Source: CBDUXP01 sp965371225 [NCBI: uncultured bacterium]
GTDB taxonomy: Bacteria; Abyssobacteria; SURF-5; CBDUXP01
Assembly: GCA_965371225.1 (NCBI GenBank)
Contig: CBDUXP010000011.1
Coordinates: 25,607 to 89,606, forward strand
Direction: 5' to 3'
Length of the DNA stretch: 64,000 bases
Part shown: piece after piece, positions 43,207 through 50,378 of the stretch
How the letters are laid out: each line of letters starts with the position of its first letter
Numbering within the stretch: position 1 is the first letter of the stretch
Notes under the pieces: model-generated
Told to the model about the DNA's origin: nothing
The model's input: the letters and a program-made list of their open reading frames with translations, nothing else
The model's database searches: none
Translations under genes and position numbers: made by a program

Positions 43207-44025
43207 CTATAACTGCAACTGCTTCTGCGGGCGGACTTCCATTTCGAGCACGTTCAGCGTGATGGGTTGCGTGACGGCGAACAGGACGGCGCGCGCGATG
43301 TCGTCCGGCGCCGCGAACATGGGCTTGGCCGCCTGCCGCATCTTCTCCAGCTCGAACTCCGGCAGGATCTCGCCCTGCTTGAACTCGGCCTCGACCCCGG
43401 CCATCTTGGTGAAGCCTTCGATGATCTTGGGATCGTAGTTGCGCGCGAAGTTGGTCACCACTGCGCCGGGCATGATGTTCACCACGCGGATGGAGTCGTC
43501 CTCCAGCTCATTGCGGAGCGTGCGCGCGATGGAATTCACCGCCGCCTTCGTGGAGCCGTACACGCCGGACCCATCGCTGCGCGCGGCGACGGAGGAGATG
43601 TTCACGATGTGCCCCTGGGCGCCCGTCGCACGCATGGCCTGGATCGCCGCCTGCGAACCCACCAGCAGCGCAAGCACGTTCGTCTCGTACATCTCGCGCC
43701 ACTGCTCCGGATCGCCCTCCGCGATGGAGCCGGGGTAGGACAGCCCCGCGTTGTTCACCATCACGTCCAGCCGGCCGTCCGCTTGGCTCACTTCTTCGAT
43801 TGTGGCCCGGAGCGCGTTCGTATCGCGCACGTCCACCTCGACGATGGTGGGGCTGGTCGCCGTCCCCGCGATCGTTTCGGCGGCTTCTTCCAGGTGCGCC
43901 TTCGTGCGGCCCACCATGTACACATGCGCGCCCGCCTCGGCGAGCTGCCGGCTGATGGCCCGCCCAATGCCGCTCGATGCGCCGGTCACGATCGCGGTCT
44001 TGCTTGCCAGGTGTTGTTCGCTCAT
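43207..44025 (-). CDS. Short-chain dehydrogenase/reductase
   Basis: 272 residues. Classical SDR: cofactor motif TGASSGIG (14-21), the NNAG motif (MVNNAGLS), catalytic serine in NISSVAA and YxxxK as VYGSTKAAV. The residues after strand 2 (GRTKAHLEEA) suggest NADP preference. Substrate unknown. The -10-like TATGCT on the minus strand lies about 60 bases upstream. One of three SDRs in the window; the other two are not close copies. Confidence 0.9.
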   Translation of the reverse strand: MSEQHLASKTAIVTGASSGIGRAISRQLAEAGAHVYMVGRTKAHLEEAAETIAGTATSPTIVEVDVRDTNALRATIEEVSQADGRLDVMVNNAGLSYPGSIAEGDPEQWREMYETNVLALLVGSQAAIQAMRATGAQGHIVNISSVAARSDGSGVYGSTKAAVNSIARTLRNELEDDSIRVVNIMPGAVVTNFARNYDPKIIEGFTKMAGVEAEFKQGEILPEFELEKMRQAAKPMFAAPDDIARAVLFAVTQPITLNVLEMEVRPQKQLQL

Positions 44026-44110
44026 GGTGCCCCCGTTTCGGACGCGCGCCGGGCTGCCGCGCGGTCAGTTTGGCTCTGCCACCTAGCATAATTGCCGGCC
44101 GCCGCCCGCG

Positions 44111-44428
44111 CTAGGCCGATTCCCCTGCTCCGTGAAAGATTGCCGACGCGCCGTCGCCCCCGGACTCCGGGATGGGGGCCGGCCGGTCGAGCTGCTGCAC
44201 TTCGACGAACACGCGGCGCTCCCCGAGCAACGCATCCATGATGTGGCTGCCCGCGTGATGGATGGCGGTGCGCATGTCCTCCGTGATGTGCCCGTCCAGG
44301 TAGCAGACCAGGCGGACGCGCCGCGGGTTCCAGGTGGCCTCGACGGCGCGCAGACTCGGCGGGGCCGCCGGCAGCAGCGTGTCCTGGACTAATCGGGCGA
44401 TGCGGTCCTGCAGGTCAGTGTCGGTCAT
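44111..44428 (-). CDS. Small protein of unknown function
   Basis: 105 residues from ATG 44426-44428. The sequence MTDTDLQDRIARLVQDTLL leads to VRLVCYLDGHITEDMRTAIHHAGSHIMDALLGERRVFVEVQQLDRP, a compact alpha/beta pattern with a conserved-looking DGHITEDM motif. I do not recognise the family. It resembles small domains associated with scaffold or colicin-immunity-like folds, but no evidence supports a function. It is divergent from the selenoprotein gene, with starts 122 bases apart. Confidence 0.6.
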   Translation of the reverse strand: MTDTDLQDRIARLVQDTLLPAAPPSLRAVEATWNPRRVRLVCYLDGHITEDMRTAIHHAGSHIMDALLGERRVFVEVQQLDRPAPIPESGGDGASAIFHGAGESA

Positions 44429-44550
44429 GGCGGGTGCCGCGCCCAGGCTGCCACGTTCCGCCCCCCGGCGCAAGCGGCCCGCCCGCTGTCGCACCCCCGG
44501 CGCGCCGCGCAGTATGCTGGGGGCGGGTAGGCCCAACCTGCGGAGGCGTC

Positions 44551-45183
44551 ATGCCGGAGCCGATCACGCTGGAAATTTTCTCGGACTACATCTGACCCTG
44601 GTGCTACCTCAGCACCGGGCGTGTTGACCGACTGCGCGAGACGTACGACGTTGCCGTGACGTGGACGCATTTCCCCCTGCACCCGGATACGCCGCCGGAG
44701 GGGCGGAGCATTGCCGACCTGTTCAAGGGCCGCAACTTCGACCTGGAAGCGGCGAAGATACGCATGGCGCAGCTCATGGCGGAGGAGGGTCTGCCCTACG
44801 GCGACCGCCACATGACCTACAACAGCCGCCTCGCGCAGGAGCTGGGCGCGTGGGCCGATACGCAACCGGGCGGCGACGCGATCCACGACGCGCTGTTCAA
44901 GGCCTACTTCGTGGCCGGCGTGAACCTGATGAGCGTCGACGACCTGGTGCGCATCGCCGAGCACGTGGACCTGGACGGCGCGGCGGCGCGCGAGGTCCTG
45001 GAGACGCGCAGGTTCAAAGAGCGCGTGGACGCGGACTGGATGCGGTCGGCGCGGTACCGCATCACGGGCGTGCCCACGTTCGTGGCCGAAGGGTATGCGG
45101 TGGTCGGGTGCGTGCCTTACGAAACGCTCGAGCAGCTCGTGCAGCAGGTGGGCGGGCAACCGCGCAGCATCACCACCTCGTAG
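44551..45183 (+). CDS. FrnE/DsbA-family oxidoreductase, probable selenoprotein (in-frame TGA at codon 15)
   Basis: 210 residues if TGA 44593-44595 is read as selenocysteine. The frame starts at ATG 44551, with GGAGG six bases upstream. It reads MPEPITLEIFSDYI, then TGA, then PWCYLSTGRVD and continues as a full FrnE-type DsbA protein to TAG 45181-45183. FrnE/DsbA relatives have CPWC at that position, so TGA replaces only the first redox cysteine, giving Sec15-Pro-Trp-Cys18. The cis-proline loop GVPTF is present near residue 177 and a further Cys is in VVGCVPYE. A dithiol/selenol exchange role in the cytosol (no signal peptide) is expected. Reading without recoding would give a 14-residue peptide. 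The stop TAG belongs to a GTAGGGGC repeat. Confidence 0.88.
44596..44619 (+). promoter_or_regulatory. Candidate SECIS hairpin directly after the selenocysteine codon
   Basis: Starting at the first base after TGA: CCC (44596-44598), bulged T, GGTGCT (44600-44605), loop ACCTC, AGCACC (44611-44616), GGG (44617-44619). Nine pairs. The loop is closer to TGA than the commonly described 16-37 bases. A second possible stem further out, CGG 44616-44618 with CCG 44628-44630, closes loop GCGTGTTGA that starts with G at a canonical distance. Confidence 0.5.
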
Positions 45184-45203
45184 GGGCGAAGCTCGTATTC
45201 GCC
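45180..45203 (+). repeat. GTAGGGGC palindromic repeat, copy 2a
   Basis: Starts GTAGGGGCGAA, whose TAG is the stop codon of the selenoprotein gene. Stem GGCGAA (45185-45190) with TTCGCC (45198-45203). Confidence 0.7.
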
Positions 45204-45212
45204 TACGCGATC

Positions 45213-45238
45213 GGGCGGACACGCAGGTCCGCCCCTAC
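45213..45238 (-). repeat. GTAGGGGC palindromic repeat, copy 2b (reverse orientation)
   Basis: GGGCGGAC (45213-45220) and GTCCGCCC around a six-base core, ending in CCCCTAC. Together with copy 2a it makes an outer inverted repeat, GTAGGGGCG (45180-45188) with CGCCCCTAC (45230-45238). Confidence 0.75.
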
Positions 45239-45248
45239 CTATTTTCTT

Positions 45249-45968
45249 TCATTCCCCCGTAGGGACCGACCTCTGTGTCGACCCGCATCGATATTCCGTA
45301 GGGGCGACGCATGCGTCGCCCGCATGGCGCCCCTTGTCTGTTGAGGGGGCCGTGGCGGGCGCCTGGTGCGGCGCGGCCAGCTTCGCTTCCAGCTCGCGTT
45401 TCACCCCGGGCCACTCGCTGTCGAGGATGCTGAAGTACACCGTGTCCCGCACGTGCCCATCCCACACCCGCCGCTGTCGCCGCAGCGTACCTTCGTACCG
45501 CGCACCGATACGCCGGATGGCGCGCTGCGACTGTTCGTTGCGCCCGTCGGTCTTCAATTGCACGCGGACCGCGCCCAGCGTGTCGAACGCGTGGCGGAGC
45601 AGCAGGTATTTGCACTCCGTGTTGACCGCGGTCCGCTGCACCGCCGCCCCGAGCCAGGTCCAGCCGATCTCCAGGTTGCGGTCCGCGCGCTGAATGTCCA
45701 GGTACCGCGTGGCCCCCACCGCGCGCCCGCTCTCCGGCTGCACGATGGCGAAGGGCACCTGATCCCCCGCAGCCAGATCGTCGTGCGCCGCCGCGATCGT
45801 CCGCTCCACGTCCGCCACCGTCCGCGGGCGCGGCACGGGCATGTAGAGCCAGATGCGGTCGTCCTGCGCGGCGGCGAACAGGTCTTCCGCGTGCCGCATC
45901 GCGAGGGGTTCCAGCCGCACGTGGGCGCCGTCCAGGGTGATGGGGCGGGGGTCGAACGGGCGCGTCAT
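45249..45968 (-). CDS. GNAT-family N-acetyltransferase (RimJ/RimL type) with repeat-derived tail
   Basis: 239 residues from ATG 45966-45968. The RimJ/RimL pattern is clear: ITLDGAHVRLEPLAMRHAEDL, GATRYLDI, NLEIGWTWLG, then the acetyl-CoA region and the QLKTDGRNEQSQRAIRRIGARYEG and YFSILDSEWP motifs. It should acetylate a protein N-terminus or small amine with acetyl-CoA. The last 25 residues or so, from about RHAGDACVAPTEYR to the end, are encoded by two GTAGGGGC palindromic repeats that follow the enzyme domain, and the gene stops in between repeat copies. The enzyme would be complete without this tail. Confidence 0.88.
   Translation of the reverse strand: MTRPFDPRPITLDGAHVRLEPLAMRHAEDLFAAAQDDRIWLYMPVPRPRTVADVERTIAAAHDDLAAGDQVPFAIVQPESGRAVGATRYLDIQRADRNLEIGWTWLGAAVQRTAVNTECKYLLLRHAFDTLGAVRVQLKTDGRNEQSQRAIRRIGARYEGTLRRQRRVWDGHVRDTVYFSILDSEWPGVKRELEAKLAAPHQAPATAPSTDKGRHAGDACVAPTEYRCGSTQRSVPTGE
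45259..45287 (+). repeat. GTAGGGGC palindromic repeat, copy 3a
   Basis: GTAGGGACCGACCTCTGTGT followed by CGACCCGCA. Degenerate member (one G short of the usual GTAGGGGC) with the ACCTNTGTGT core shared by copies 4a and 5. It lies inside the coding tail of the acetyltransferase. Confidence 0.65.
45298..45324 (+). repeat. GTAGGGGC palindromic repeat, copy 3b
   Basis: Contains the perfect 20-base palindrome GGGCGACGCATGCGTCGCCC flanked by GTAG and GCA. It lies inside the reading frame of the acetyltransferase tail. Confidence 0.8.
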
Positions 45969-46109
45969 GCCCCCAAAGCATCCCATACTATTGGCCCTGA
46001 GCAAATGGCCACTTCGCGTAGAGCTGTGGGGCCACTGGCGGCCGCTCGTGCATCCGCCGCGGTGGGCCAGTATGCTAGCGCGCGCCCGGACCGAGGGAGT
46101 GCGGCATCG

Positions 46110-46568
46110 ATGAGCGACCAGACAGCCGAGCGAATTATTCGGCAATGGCATACGGACGATCCCAAGCGGCTCGTGAAACGCGGGCACCCGGCGGGGGATC
46201 TCTTGGACGCGTACAAGTGGGAAGTGCTCGAACGCGGCAAGGGGCGGCTGCGCGTCCGCGCGGCCCTGCCGGAACGGCTGCGGAATCCGCGCGGGACCCT
46301 GTTCGGCGGGTTCACGCCCACGTACGTGGACTTCATCTCGCTGCACACGTTCCACACGGACCGGGATCCCGACGAGCCGCGGCGGTGGCTGAATACCACG
46401 CACATGAGCGTCGAGTATTTCGCGCCCATCACCGGCCCCACGTTCGAGATGGTCTGCGAAGTCGTCAGCAAAGGCGGCCGCACGGGGCACGTGCAGACCA
46501 AGTTCATCGGCGAGGACGGCACCCTCTGCGCCCTCGCCTTCGCCACCTTCGTCCAGCGACGAGAGTAG
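46110..46568 (+). CDS. PaaI-type hotdog thioesterase
   Basis: 152 residues from ATG 46110. Hotdog-fold pattern RNPRGTLFGGFTPTYVDFISL, with the glycine-rich turn and acidic D in the active-site helix, then TTHMSVEYFAPITGP and an FIGEDGTLCALAFATFV strand. Such enzymes hydrolyse acyl-CoA thioesters. The N-terminus is about 30 residues longer than in minimal PaaI domains. A TATGCT element lies at 46071-46076. The gene is divergent from the acetyltransferase. Confidence 0.85.
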   Translation: MSDQTAERIIRQWHTDDPKRLVKRGHPAGDLLDAYKWEVLERGKGRLRVRAALPERLRNPRGTLFGGFTPTYVDFISLHTFHTDRDPDEPRRWLNTTHMSVEYFAPITGPTFEMVCEVVSKGGRTGHVQTKFIGEDGTLCALAFATFVQRRE

Positions 46569-46655
46569 CGCGGGCCGGGCGGGAGTGACCGCCCGCATCT
46601 GCGCGCTTGAGGCGATACAATGCGGGCCGCGGTAGGACGCGTGGAGGAGACGATA

Positions 46656-47489
46656 ATGGGACGAATGGATGGCAAGGTGGCGATCGTGACGGGGGGGGCG
46701 TCGGGCATCGGCGAGGCGTCGGCGAAGGTGCTGGCGCGCGAGGGCGCGGCGGTGGTGCTCACGGACGTGAACGCGGAGGAGGGCGAGCGCGTGGCGCAAG
46801 AGATTCGCGACGCGGGCGGCACGGCCGACTTCCTGCAGCATGACGTGGCCGAGGAGCGCGAGTGGCAAGCGGTCGTGAAGCACGCGCTCGACGCGCACGG
46901 GAAGCTGGACGCGCTGGTGAACAACGCGGGCATCGCTGCGGCGTGCGCGCTGACGGATATGTCGCTGGAGAAGTGGCGCGACATCATGCGCGTGAACCTG
47001 GATGGGGTCTTCCTCGGCGTGAAGCACGGCATCCTCGCCATGCGCCAGTCCGGCGGCGGGTCCATCATTAATATCTCCTCCATCGACGGCATCATGGGGG
47101 CGCCCCTGCGCGCGCACTACTGCGCCAGCAAGGGGGGTGTGCGATTGCTGACCAAGTCGGCGGCCGTCGAGTGCACGGAACTGGGCTATGCCATCCGCGT
47201 CAACTCGGTGCATCCCGGCCCCATCGCCACGAACATCTTCGCCGCGGCGTTCGAACGGTCGGACCCGGCGCTCATCGCGGAGTTCGGTGGCGGCGACGCC
47301 GTCGGGGAGTACTACACGACTAACACGCCCATGCACCGGTTCGGCGCGCCGGACGAGATTGCGAACGGTGTCCTGTTCCTGGCCTCGGACGAATCCAGCT
47401 ACATGACCGGCGCGGAGCTGGTGATCGACGGCGGCTGGTGCGCGGCCAAGAGCATGGGGAACGCGCCGGCCGAGTCCGCGTCGGCCTGA
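46656..47489 (+). CDS. Short-chain dehydrogenase/reductase
   Basis: 277 residues from ATG 46656, with GGAGGAGA upstream. NAD-type cofactor motif TGGASGIG (12-19) with D at the end of strand 2 (VLTDVN), NNAGIAAAC, catalytic S in NISSIDG and YCASKGG as the YxxxK motif. The PGPIATN motif and a C-terminal FLASDESSYMTGAELVIDGGW give a textbook classical SDR (FabG-like dehydrogenase subgroup). NAD is expected from the Asp. Substrate unknown. Confidence 0.92.
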   Translation: MGRMDGKVAIVTGGASGIGEASAKVLAREGAAVVLTDVNAEEGERVAQEIRDAGGTADFLQHDVAEEREWQAVVKHALDAHGKLDALVNNAGIAAACALTDMSLEKWRDIMRVNLDGVFLGVKHGILAMRQSGGGSIINISSIDGIMGAPLRAHYCASKGGVRLLTKSAAVECTELGYAIRVNSVHPGPIATNIFAAAFERSDPALIAEFGGGDAVGEYYTTNTPMHRFGAPDEIANGVLFLASDESSYMTGAELVIDGGWCAAKSMGNAPAESASA

Positions 47490-47501
47490 CCCGTGGGCCG
47501 G

Positions 47502-47684
47502 CTAGGAACTTGGGAGGAAGCGCCCGAGGAAGCTGGGGGTGTCACGGCCCGCGCGCGAGATGCGGACGCGGCGATACGTGTCGGAATTGAACTGCGCGAG
47601 CGCGGCGTTCTTGGAATCCGCAATCAACACGCCGCGCTCTTCGAGCCCGTCGCGGGTGGTGGCCACATAGCGAAACTTGGGCAT
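47502..47684 (-). CDS. Short protein resembling the start of GspF/PilC
   Basis: 60 residues from ATG 47682-47684. The pattern MPKFRYVATTRDGLEERGVLIADSKNAALAQ resembles the first 30 residues of type II secretion GspF or PilC proteins (KFxYxAxDxxG, then GxIxAxSxxxA), but the protein ends at residue 60 without the membrane domain. It may be a stand-alone small protein or a fragment. The stop is only 12 bases beyond the SDR stop on the other strand. Confidence 0.5.
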   Translation of the reverse strand: MPKFRYVATTRDGLEERGVLIADSKNAALAQFNSDTYRRVRISRAGRDTPSFLGRFLPSS

Positions 47685-47784
47685 GGTCGGGTGCCTCAAT
47701 ACAGAGTATGGTGCCTGGCGCGGTAGCTGACTGTAAGATGCCTCGCCATTCGCTGCCGAATTCAACTGTGACACCCACACGGCC

Positions 47785-48408
47785 ATGAATTCGACCCTGT
47801 ATCTCGCTTTCGTGATCGCCGCGACGCTGCTGATCCTCGCCCCCGGGCCGAGCGTGGCGGTGGTGGTCGCCCACGGGGTTTCCTTCGGGTGGCGGCGTGC
47901 GCTGAGCACCATCGCCGGCGAAGCGCTGGCGCACTTCGCGTTCATCTTCATCACCGCGCTTGGCATCAGCAGCACGCTGCTCGCGTTCGCCGGCGCGTTT
48001 ACGGTATTGAAGTGGGCGGGAGCCGTGTACCTCGTGGCGCTCGGCGTGCGGCAGTGGTTTGCCGCGCCCGTCGCGCTCGACATGGACGCGCCCGCGTCTC
48101 ACGGGGCACCCGCGGCGCTATTCTGGCAGGGGTTCGTGGTCACGATGACGAACCCGAAAGCGATTGTGTTTTACGCGGCGTTCTTCACCCCGTTCCTCGA
48201 TCCGGCCCGCGCGCTCGCCCCCCAGTTCGTCCTCCTCGGCGCCACATTCCTCACGATCTTCGTGTGCGCGTCCGCGGGCTACGCCGGTTTGGCCGCGCGC
48301 GTGCGCCGCTGGTTCACCGACCCGCGCCACGGCCGCTGGGCCAATCGCGCGAGCGGCTCGCTGCTGATCGGCGCCGGCGTGGGATTGGCTGCCGTCCGCC
48401 GCGTCTAA
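47785..48408 (+). CDS. LysE/RhtB-family exporter
   Basis: 207 residues with six membrane segments. Family motifs: LILAPGPSVAVVVAHGVSFG at the first helix, with conserved GPS/GPG, and a central MTNPKAIVFYAAFFTPF motif. Members export amino acids (homoserine, threonine, lysine). The specific substrate is unknown. The N-terminal start ATG 47785 matches the usual family length. The convergent neighbour is the methyltransferase gene. Confidence 0.9.
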   Translation: MNSTLYLAFVIAATLLILAPGPSVAVVVAHGVSFGWRRALSTIAGEALAHFAFIFITALGISSTLLAFAGAFTVLKWAGAVYLVALGVRQWFAAPVALDMDAPASHGAPAALFWQGFVVTMTNPKAIVFYAAFFTPFLDPARALAPQFVLLGATFLTIFVCASAGYAGLAARVRRWFTDPRHGRWANRASGSLLIGAGVGLAAVRRV

Positions 48409-48411
48409 CCG

Positions 48412-49038
48412 TTAGTTCGGCGCGACCGCCAGGCCGAGAATCGTGGGGTAGAGCGCCGCGAGCCGTCGCGGTACGGGCATGTGCCCGTGGTCGAGTCGGA
48501 CGAACGTGAACCCGGCTTCGAGTAACGCGCCGGCCGTGTCCCGGTTCAGGTTGCAGCCGCAGCCGATCACCCGGCTTACCCCGTTCAGCCGGTCCTGCCA
48601 CGCGCGCACCTTCGGGTCGCTCGACGCCACGTGTTCGAGGAAGTGCACCGTGCCGCCCGGGCGCAAGACACGCTGCGTTTCGCCCAGCACGGCCTCCGGA
48701 TCATCCACGCTGCACAGGGTCAACGTGATGACGACGGAATCGAAGTGCGCGTCCGCGAAGGGCAGCCGCTCGCCCGCCAAGTGCTGCAACGCCAGCGCGC
48801 CGGGCCAGGCCGCGATCCGGCCGGCCGCGCGCCGGGTCATGCCGCCCGCGGGTTCGATGGCGGTCAGCCGCCGGACTTCCGCCGGGTAGTAGGGCAGGTT
48901 CGCGCCGCTGCCGAAGCCGATCTCCAGCACCTCCCCGGCCACGTCCCGCAGCACCGCGGCCCGATGCTCGCCCAGCCGCGGGCTATTCAGCTCCTTGTCG
49001 GCGAAGAATGGAAAGATCCGGTCCGCGTATAACCCCAT
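48412..49038 (-). CDS. Class I SAM-dependent methyltransferase
   Basis: 208 residues. Begins MGLYADRIFPFFADKEL; SAM-binding motif VLEIGFGSGANLPYYP, then AIEPAGGMTRRA, a VVITLTLCSVDDPEAVLGE motif IV region and LRPGGTVHFLEHVAS. The pattern resembles the PhcB/METTL7-like methyltransferases. A possibly ordered Cys-containing stretch (VIGCGCNLNRDT) follows. Substrate not deducible. Convergent with the exporter, with only three bases between the stops. Confidence 0.85.
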   Translation of the reverse strand: MGLYADRIFPFFADKELNSPRLGEHRAAVLRDVAGEVLEIGFGSGANLPYYPAEVRRLTAIEPAGGMTRRAAGRIAAWPGALALQHLAGERLPFADAHFDSVVITLTLCSVDDPEAVLGETQRVLRPGGTVHFLEHVASSDPKVRAWQDRLNGVSRVIGCGCNLNRDTAGALLEAGFTFVRLDHGHMPVPRRLAALYPTILGLAVAPN

Positions 49039-49072
49039 GGTCAGTCTCCGCCTACCATAATAGATGCATCGC

Positions 49073-49579
49073 TTACGTCCCGGCCGGCGACTCGGCCTCG
49101 GCGGTGGCGCGGGCCGCATCCGGGGGCGCGGTCTCCTCCCCGAGCGCAGCTCGGAGCGCTACGCGGAGGCGCTCCGGAGTGGTGTTGTCTGCGCCTACCA
49201 GGCGCGCGACTTCCTGCCCGTCTCTATAAAGGATGAGCATGGGCAGGACGTGGATCTTGAACTGCTCCACGACGTTTCTGTCGCGGACCCACAAGCGGTC
49301 GATGTCGAGCTTCGCAATGGTGGCCCGTCCGGAAAATTCTTTCGCGAGGGCGGTGATGGCCGGCAACTGCTGGCGGCAGATGCCTCACCAATCCGCAAAA
49401 CAATCCAGCAGCAGCACGCCGCGCGTGGCGAGCACCTGCTCGAGCGCGGTGGCGCGCTTCAGCTCGACCAGTGTGCCCGGGGCGGGCGCTGCTTCTTCCG
49501 CCGCGGCGGGACGGCCGCCCGTGCCGCACACGATCGCGACGCTCAAGACAGACAATATCCATGCGCGAGCTGGGTGCAT
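49073..49579 (-). CDS. Secreted thioredoxin, probable selenoprotein (in-frame TGA at codon 65)
   Basis: 168 residues if TGA at 49385-49387 is read as selenocysteine. From ATG 49577-49579 there is a signal peptide (AWILSVLSVAIVCGT, then AAA before EEAAPA). The thioredoxin domain runs from residue 40: LLLDCFADW, TGA, GICRQQLPAITAL, giving W64-Sec65-G66-I67-C68 in place of WCGxC. The cis-proline loop HVLPMLILY and the last strand VARLVGAD follow, then an acidic tail. The frame is open on both sides of the single TGA, and the upstream part alone would be a useless 64-residue export signal. It is expected to reduce or exchange disulfides outside the cytoplasm, next to MsrB and peroxiredoxin genes. 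Confidence 0.87.
49362..49384 (-). promoter_or_regulatory. Candidate SECIS hairpin directly after the selenocysteine codon
   Basis: On the minus strand, starting at the first base after TGA: GGCA, T, CTGC, loop CGCCA, GCAG, T, TGCC. Two four-pair stems are separated by a T-T mismatch; the loop has G in its second position. It has the same layout as the hairpin after the TGA at 44593: it begins immediately, has arms of 9-10 bases and a 5-base loop. Confidence 0.5.
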
Positions 49580-49754
49580 GCGCTCAACTCCTGACATACG
49601 CGTTGATGACGTTGTCCACCACCAGCCCTTCCCAGGCCCGCTTCGTGCATGGGCATGGGGGACGGAGAAACGCGCAAGCGGGACGCCCACCTGCGCGCCT
49701 GTCTGCTGGTATCTGCTGAGTCTTACGGCCGGGCGACCAGGTAGGTTTCAGCCC

Positions 49755-50351
49755 TTAGCCGCCGGGTCGGGACGCCGGGCGGGCGGGGATATGCAGGGCC
49801 GACACGGCGGGCGCCGCCGGGGCGGGCGGTGCGGCTGACGCGACGGGGTCCGGCGCGGCGCCGGCGGTGGTGGCCAGTTCTTGCTCGCTGACGCGGGTCC
49901 ACCACTCCGTCCGCCCGAGCAGCGGAATGCCCACGTACCCGCGGACCCACACCCGGTCCGCATCCACTCGCTTGACCGTGCAGCGATAGCGGCGGCCGCG
50001 GTTCGCGTCGTACGCCGTGCCGCCGAACCAGACGTTCTCCCGCTTGTGGTGCGGCCGCAACCCGGTCAACACCTCCAGCCCCAGGACGGTCTCGTCGCGC
50101 AACGCCGGATCCGGATTGCGGAGGTCGCGTTTCGGCCGGCCCGCCTCGTCCAACGGTTCGCGCAACCACACGATACGGCCGCTCAGTCGGTCAGCCTCCT
50201 GGCGGATTTCCACCTGCACGGTCTTGGCCGCGTTCCACCAGATGCCGGTGGCCCCGTCTGCGCCGGCGGCCGTGGACCAAACCGCGGCGAGCATACCGGC
50301 GAGCCCGAGGGAAGACAGGAAGCGGCGGGCTCCAGCTATGCGATAAGACAT
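49755..50351 (-). CDS. DUF2147 exported protein
   Basis: 198 residues from ATG 50349-50351 (an in-frame GTG four codons upstream is an alternative start). A signal peptide (SLGLAGMLAAVWSTAAGA) precedes a single domain beginning ATGIWWNAAKTVQVEIRQEADRLSGRIVWLREPLDEAG, the DUF2147 signature, with the closing motif RYRCTVKRVDADRVWVRGYVG. The last 50 residues are a Pro/Ala-rich tail. The family forms a lipocalin-like beta-barrel of unknown function in the periplasm. It shares direction with the Sec-thioredoxin gene, 175 bases upstream of it. Confidence 0.83.
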   Translation of the reverse strand: MSYRIAGARRFLSSLGLAGMLAAVWSTAAGADGATGIWWNAAKTVQVEIRQEADRLSGRIVWLREPLDEAGRPKRDLRNPDPALRDETVLGLEVLTGLRPHHKRENVWFGGTAYDANRGRRYRCTVKRVDADRVWVRGYVGIPLLGRTEWWTRVSEQELATTAGAAPDPVASAAPPAPAAPAVSALHIPARPASRPGG

Positions 50352-50378
50352 CAGGGCGTGCACTCCTCGGCGGGCGAT

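Noticed and set aside
44593-44595. Treating the TGA in the FrnE-like gene as a nonsense mutation or the gene as starting at an internal GTG
   Set aside because: The codons before TGA encode the exact first strand of a DsbA fold behind a good ribosome site, and the TGA replaces only the redox Cys. A second independent case in the same window makes decay unlikely.
49385-49387. Two separate genes (a short exported peptide and a cytosolic thioredoxin fragment)
   Set aside because: The two halves are in one frame separated by 21 bases that translate perfectly (TGA, then GICRQQL) into a thioredoxin active site.
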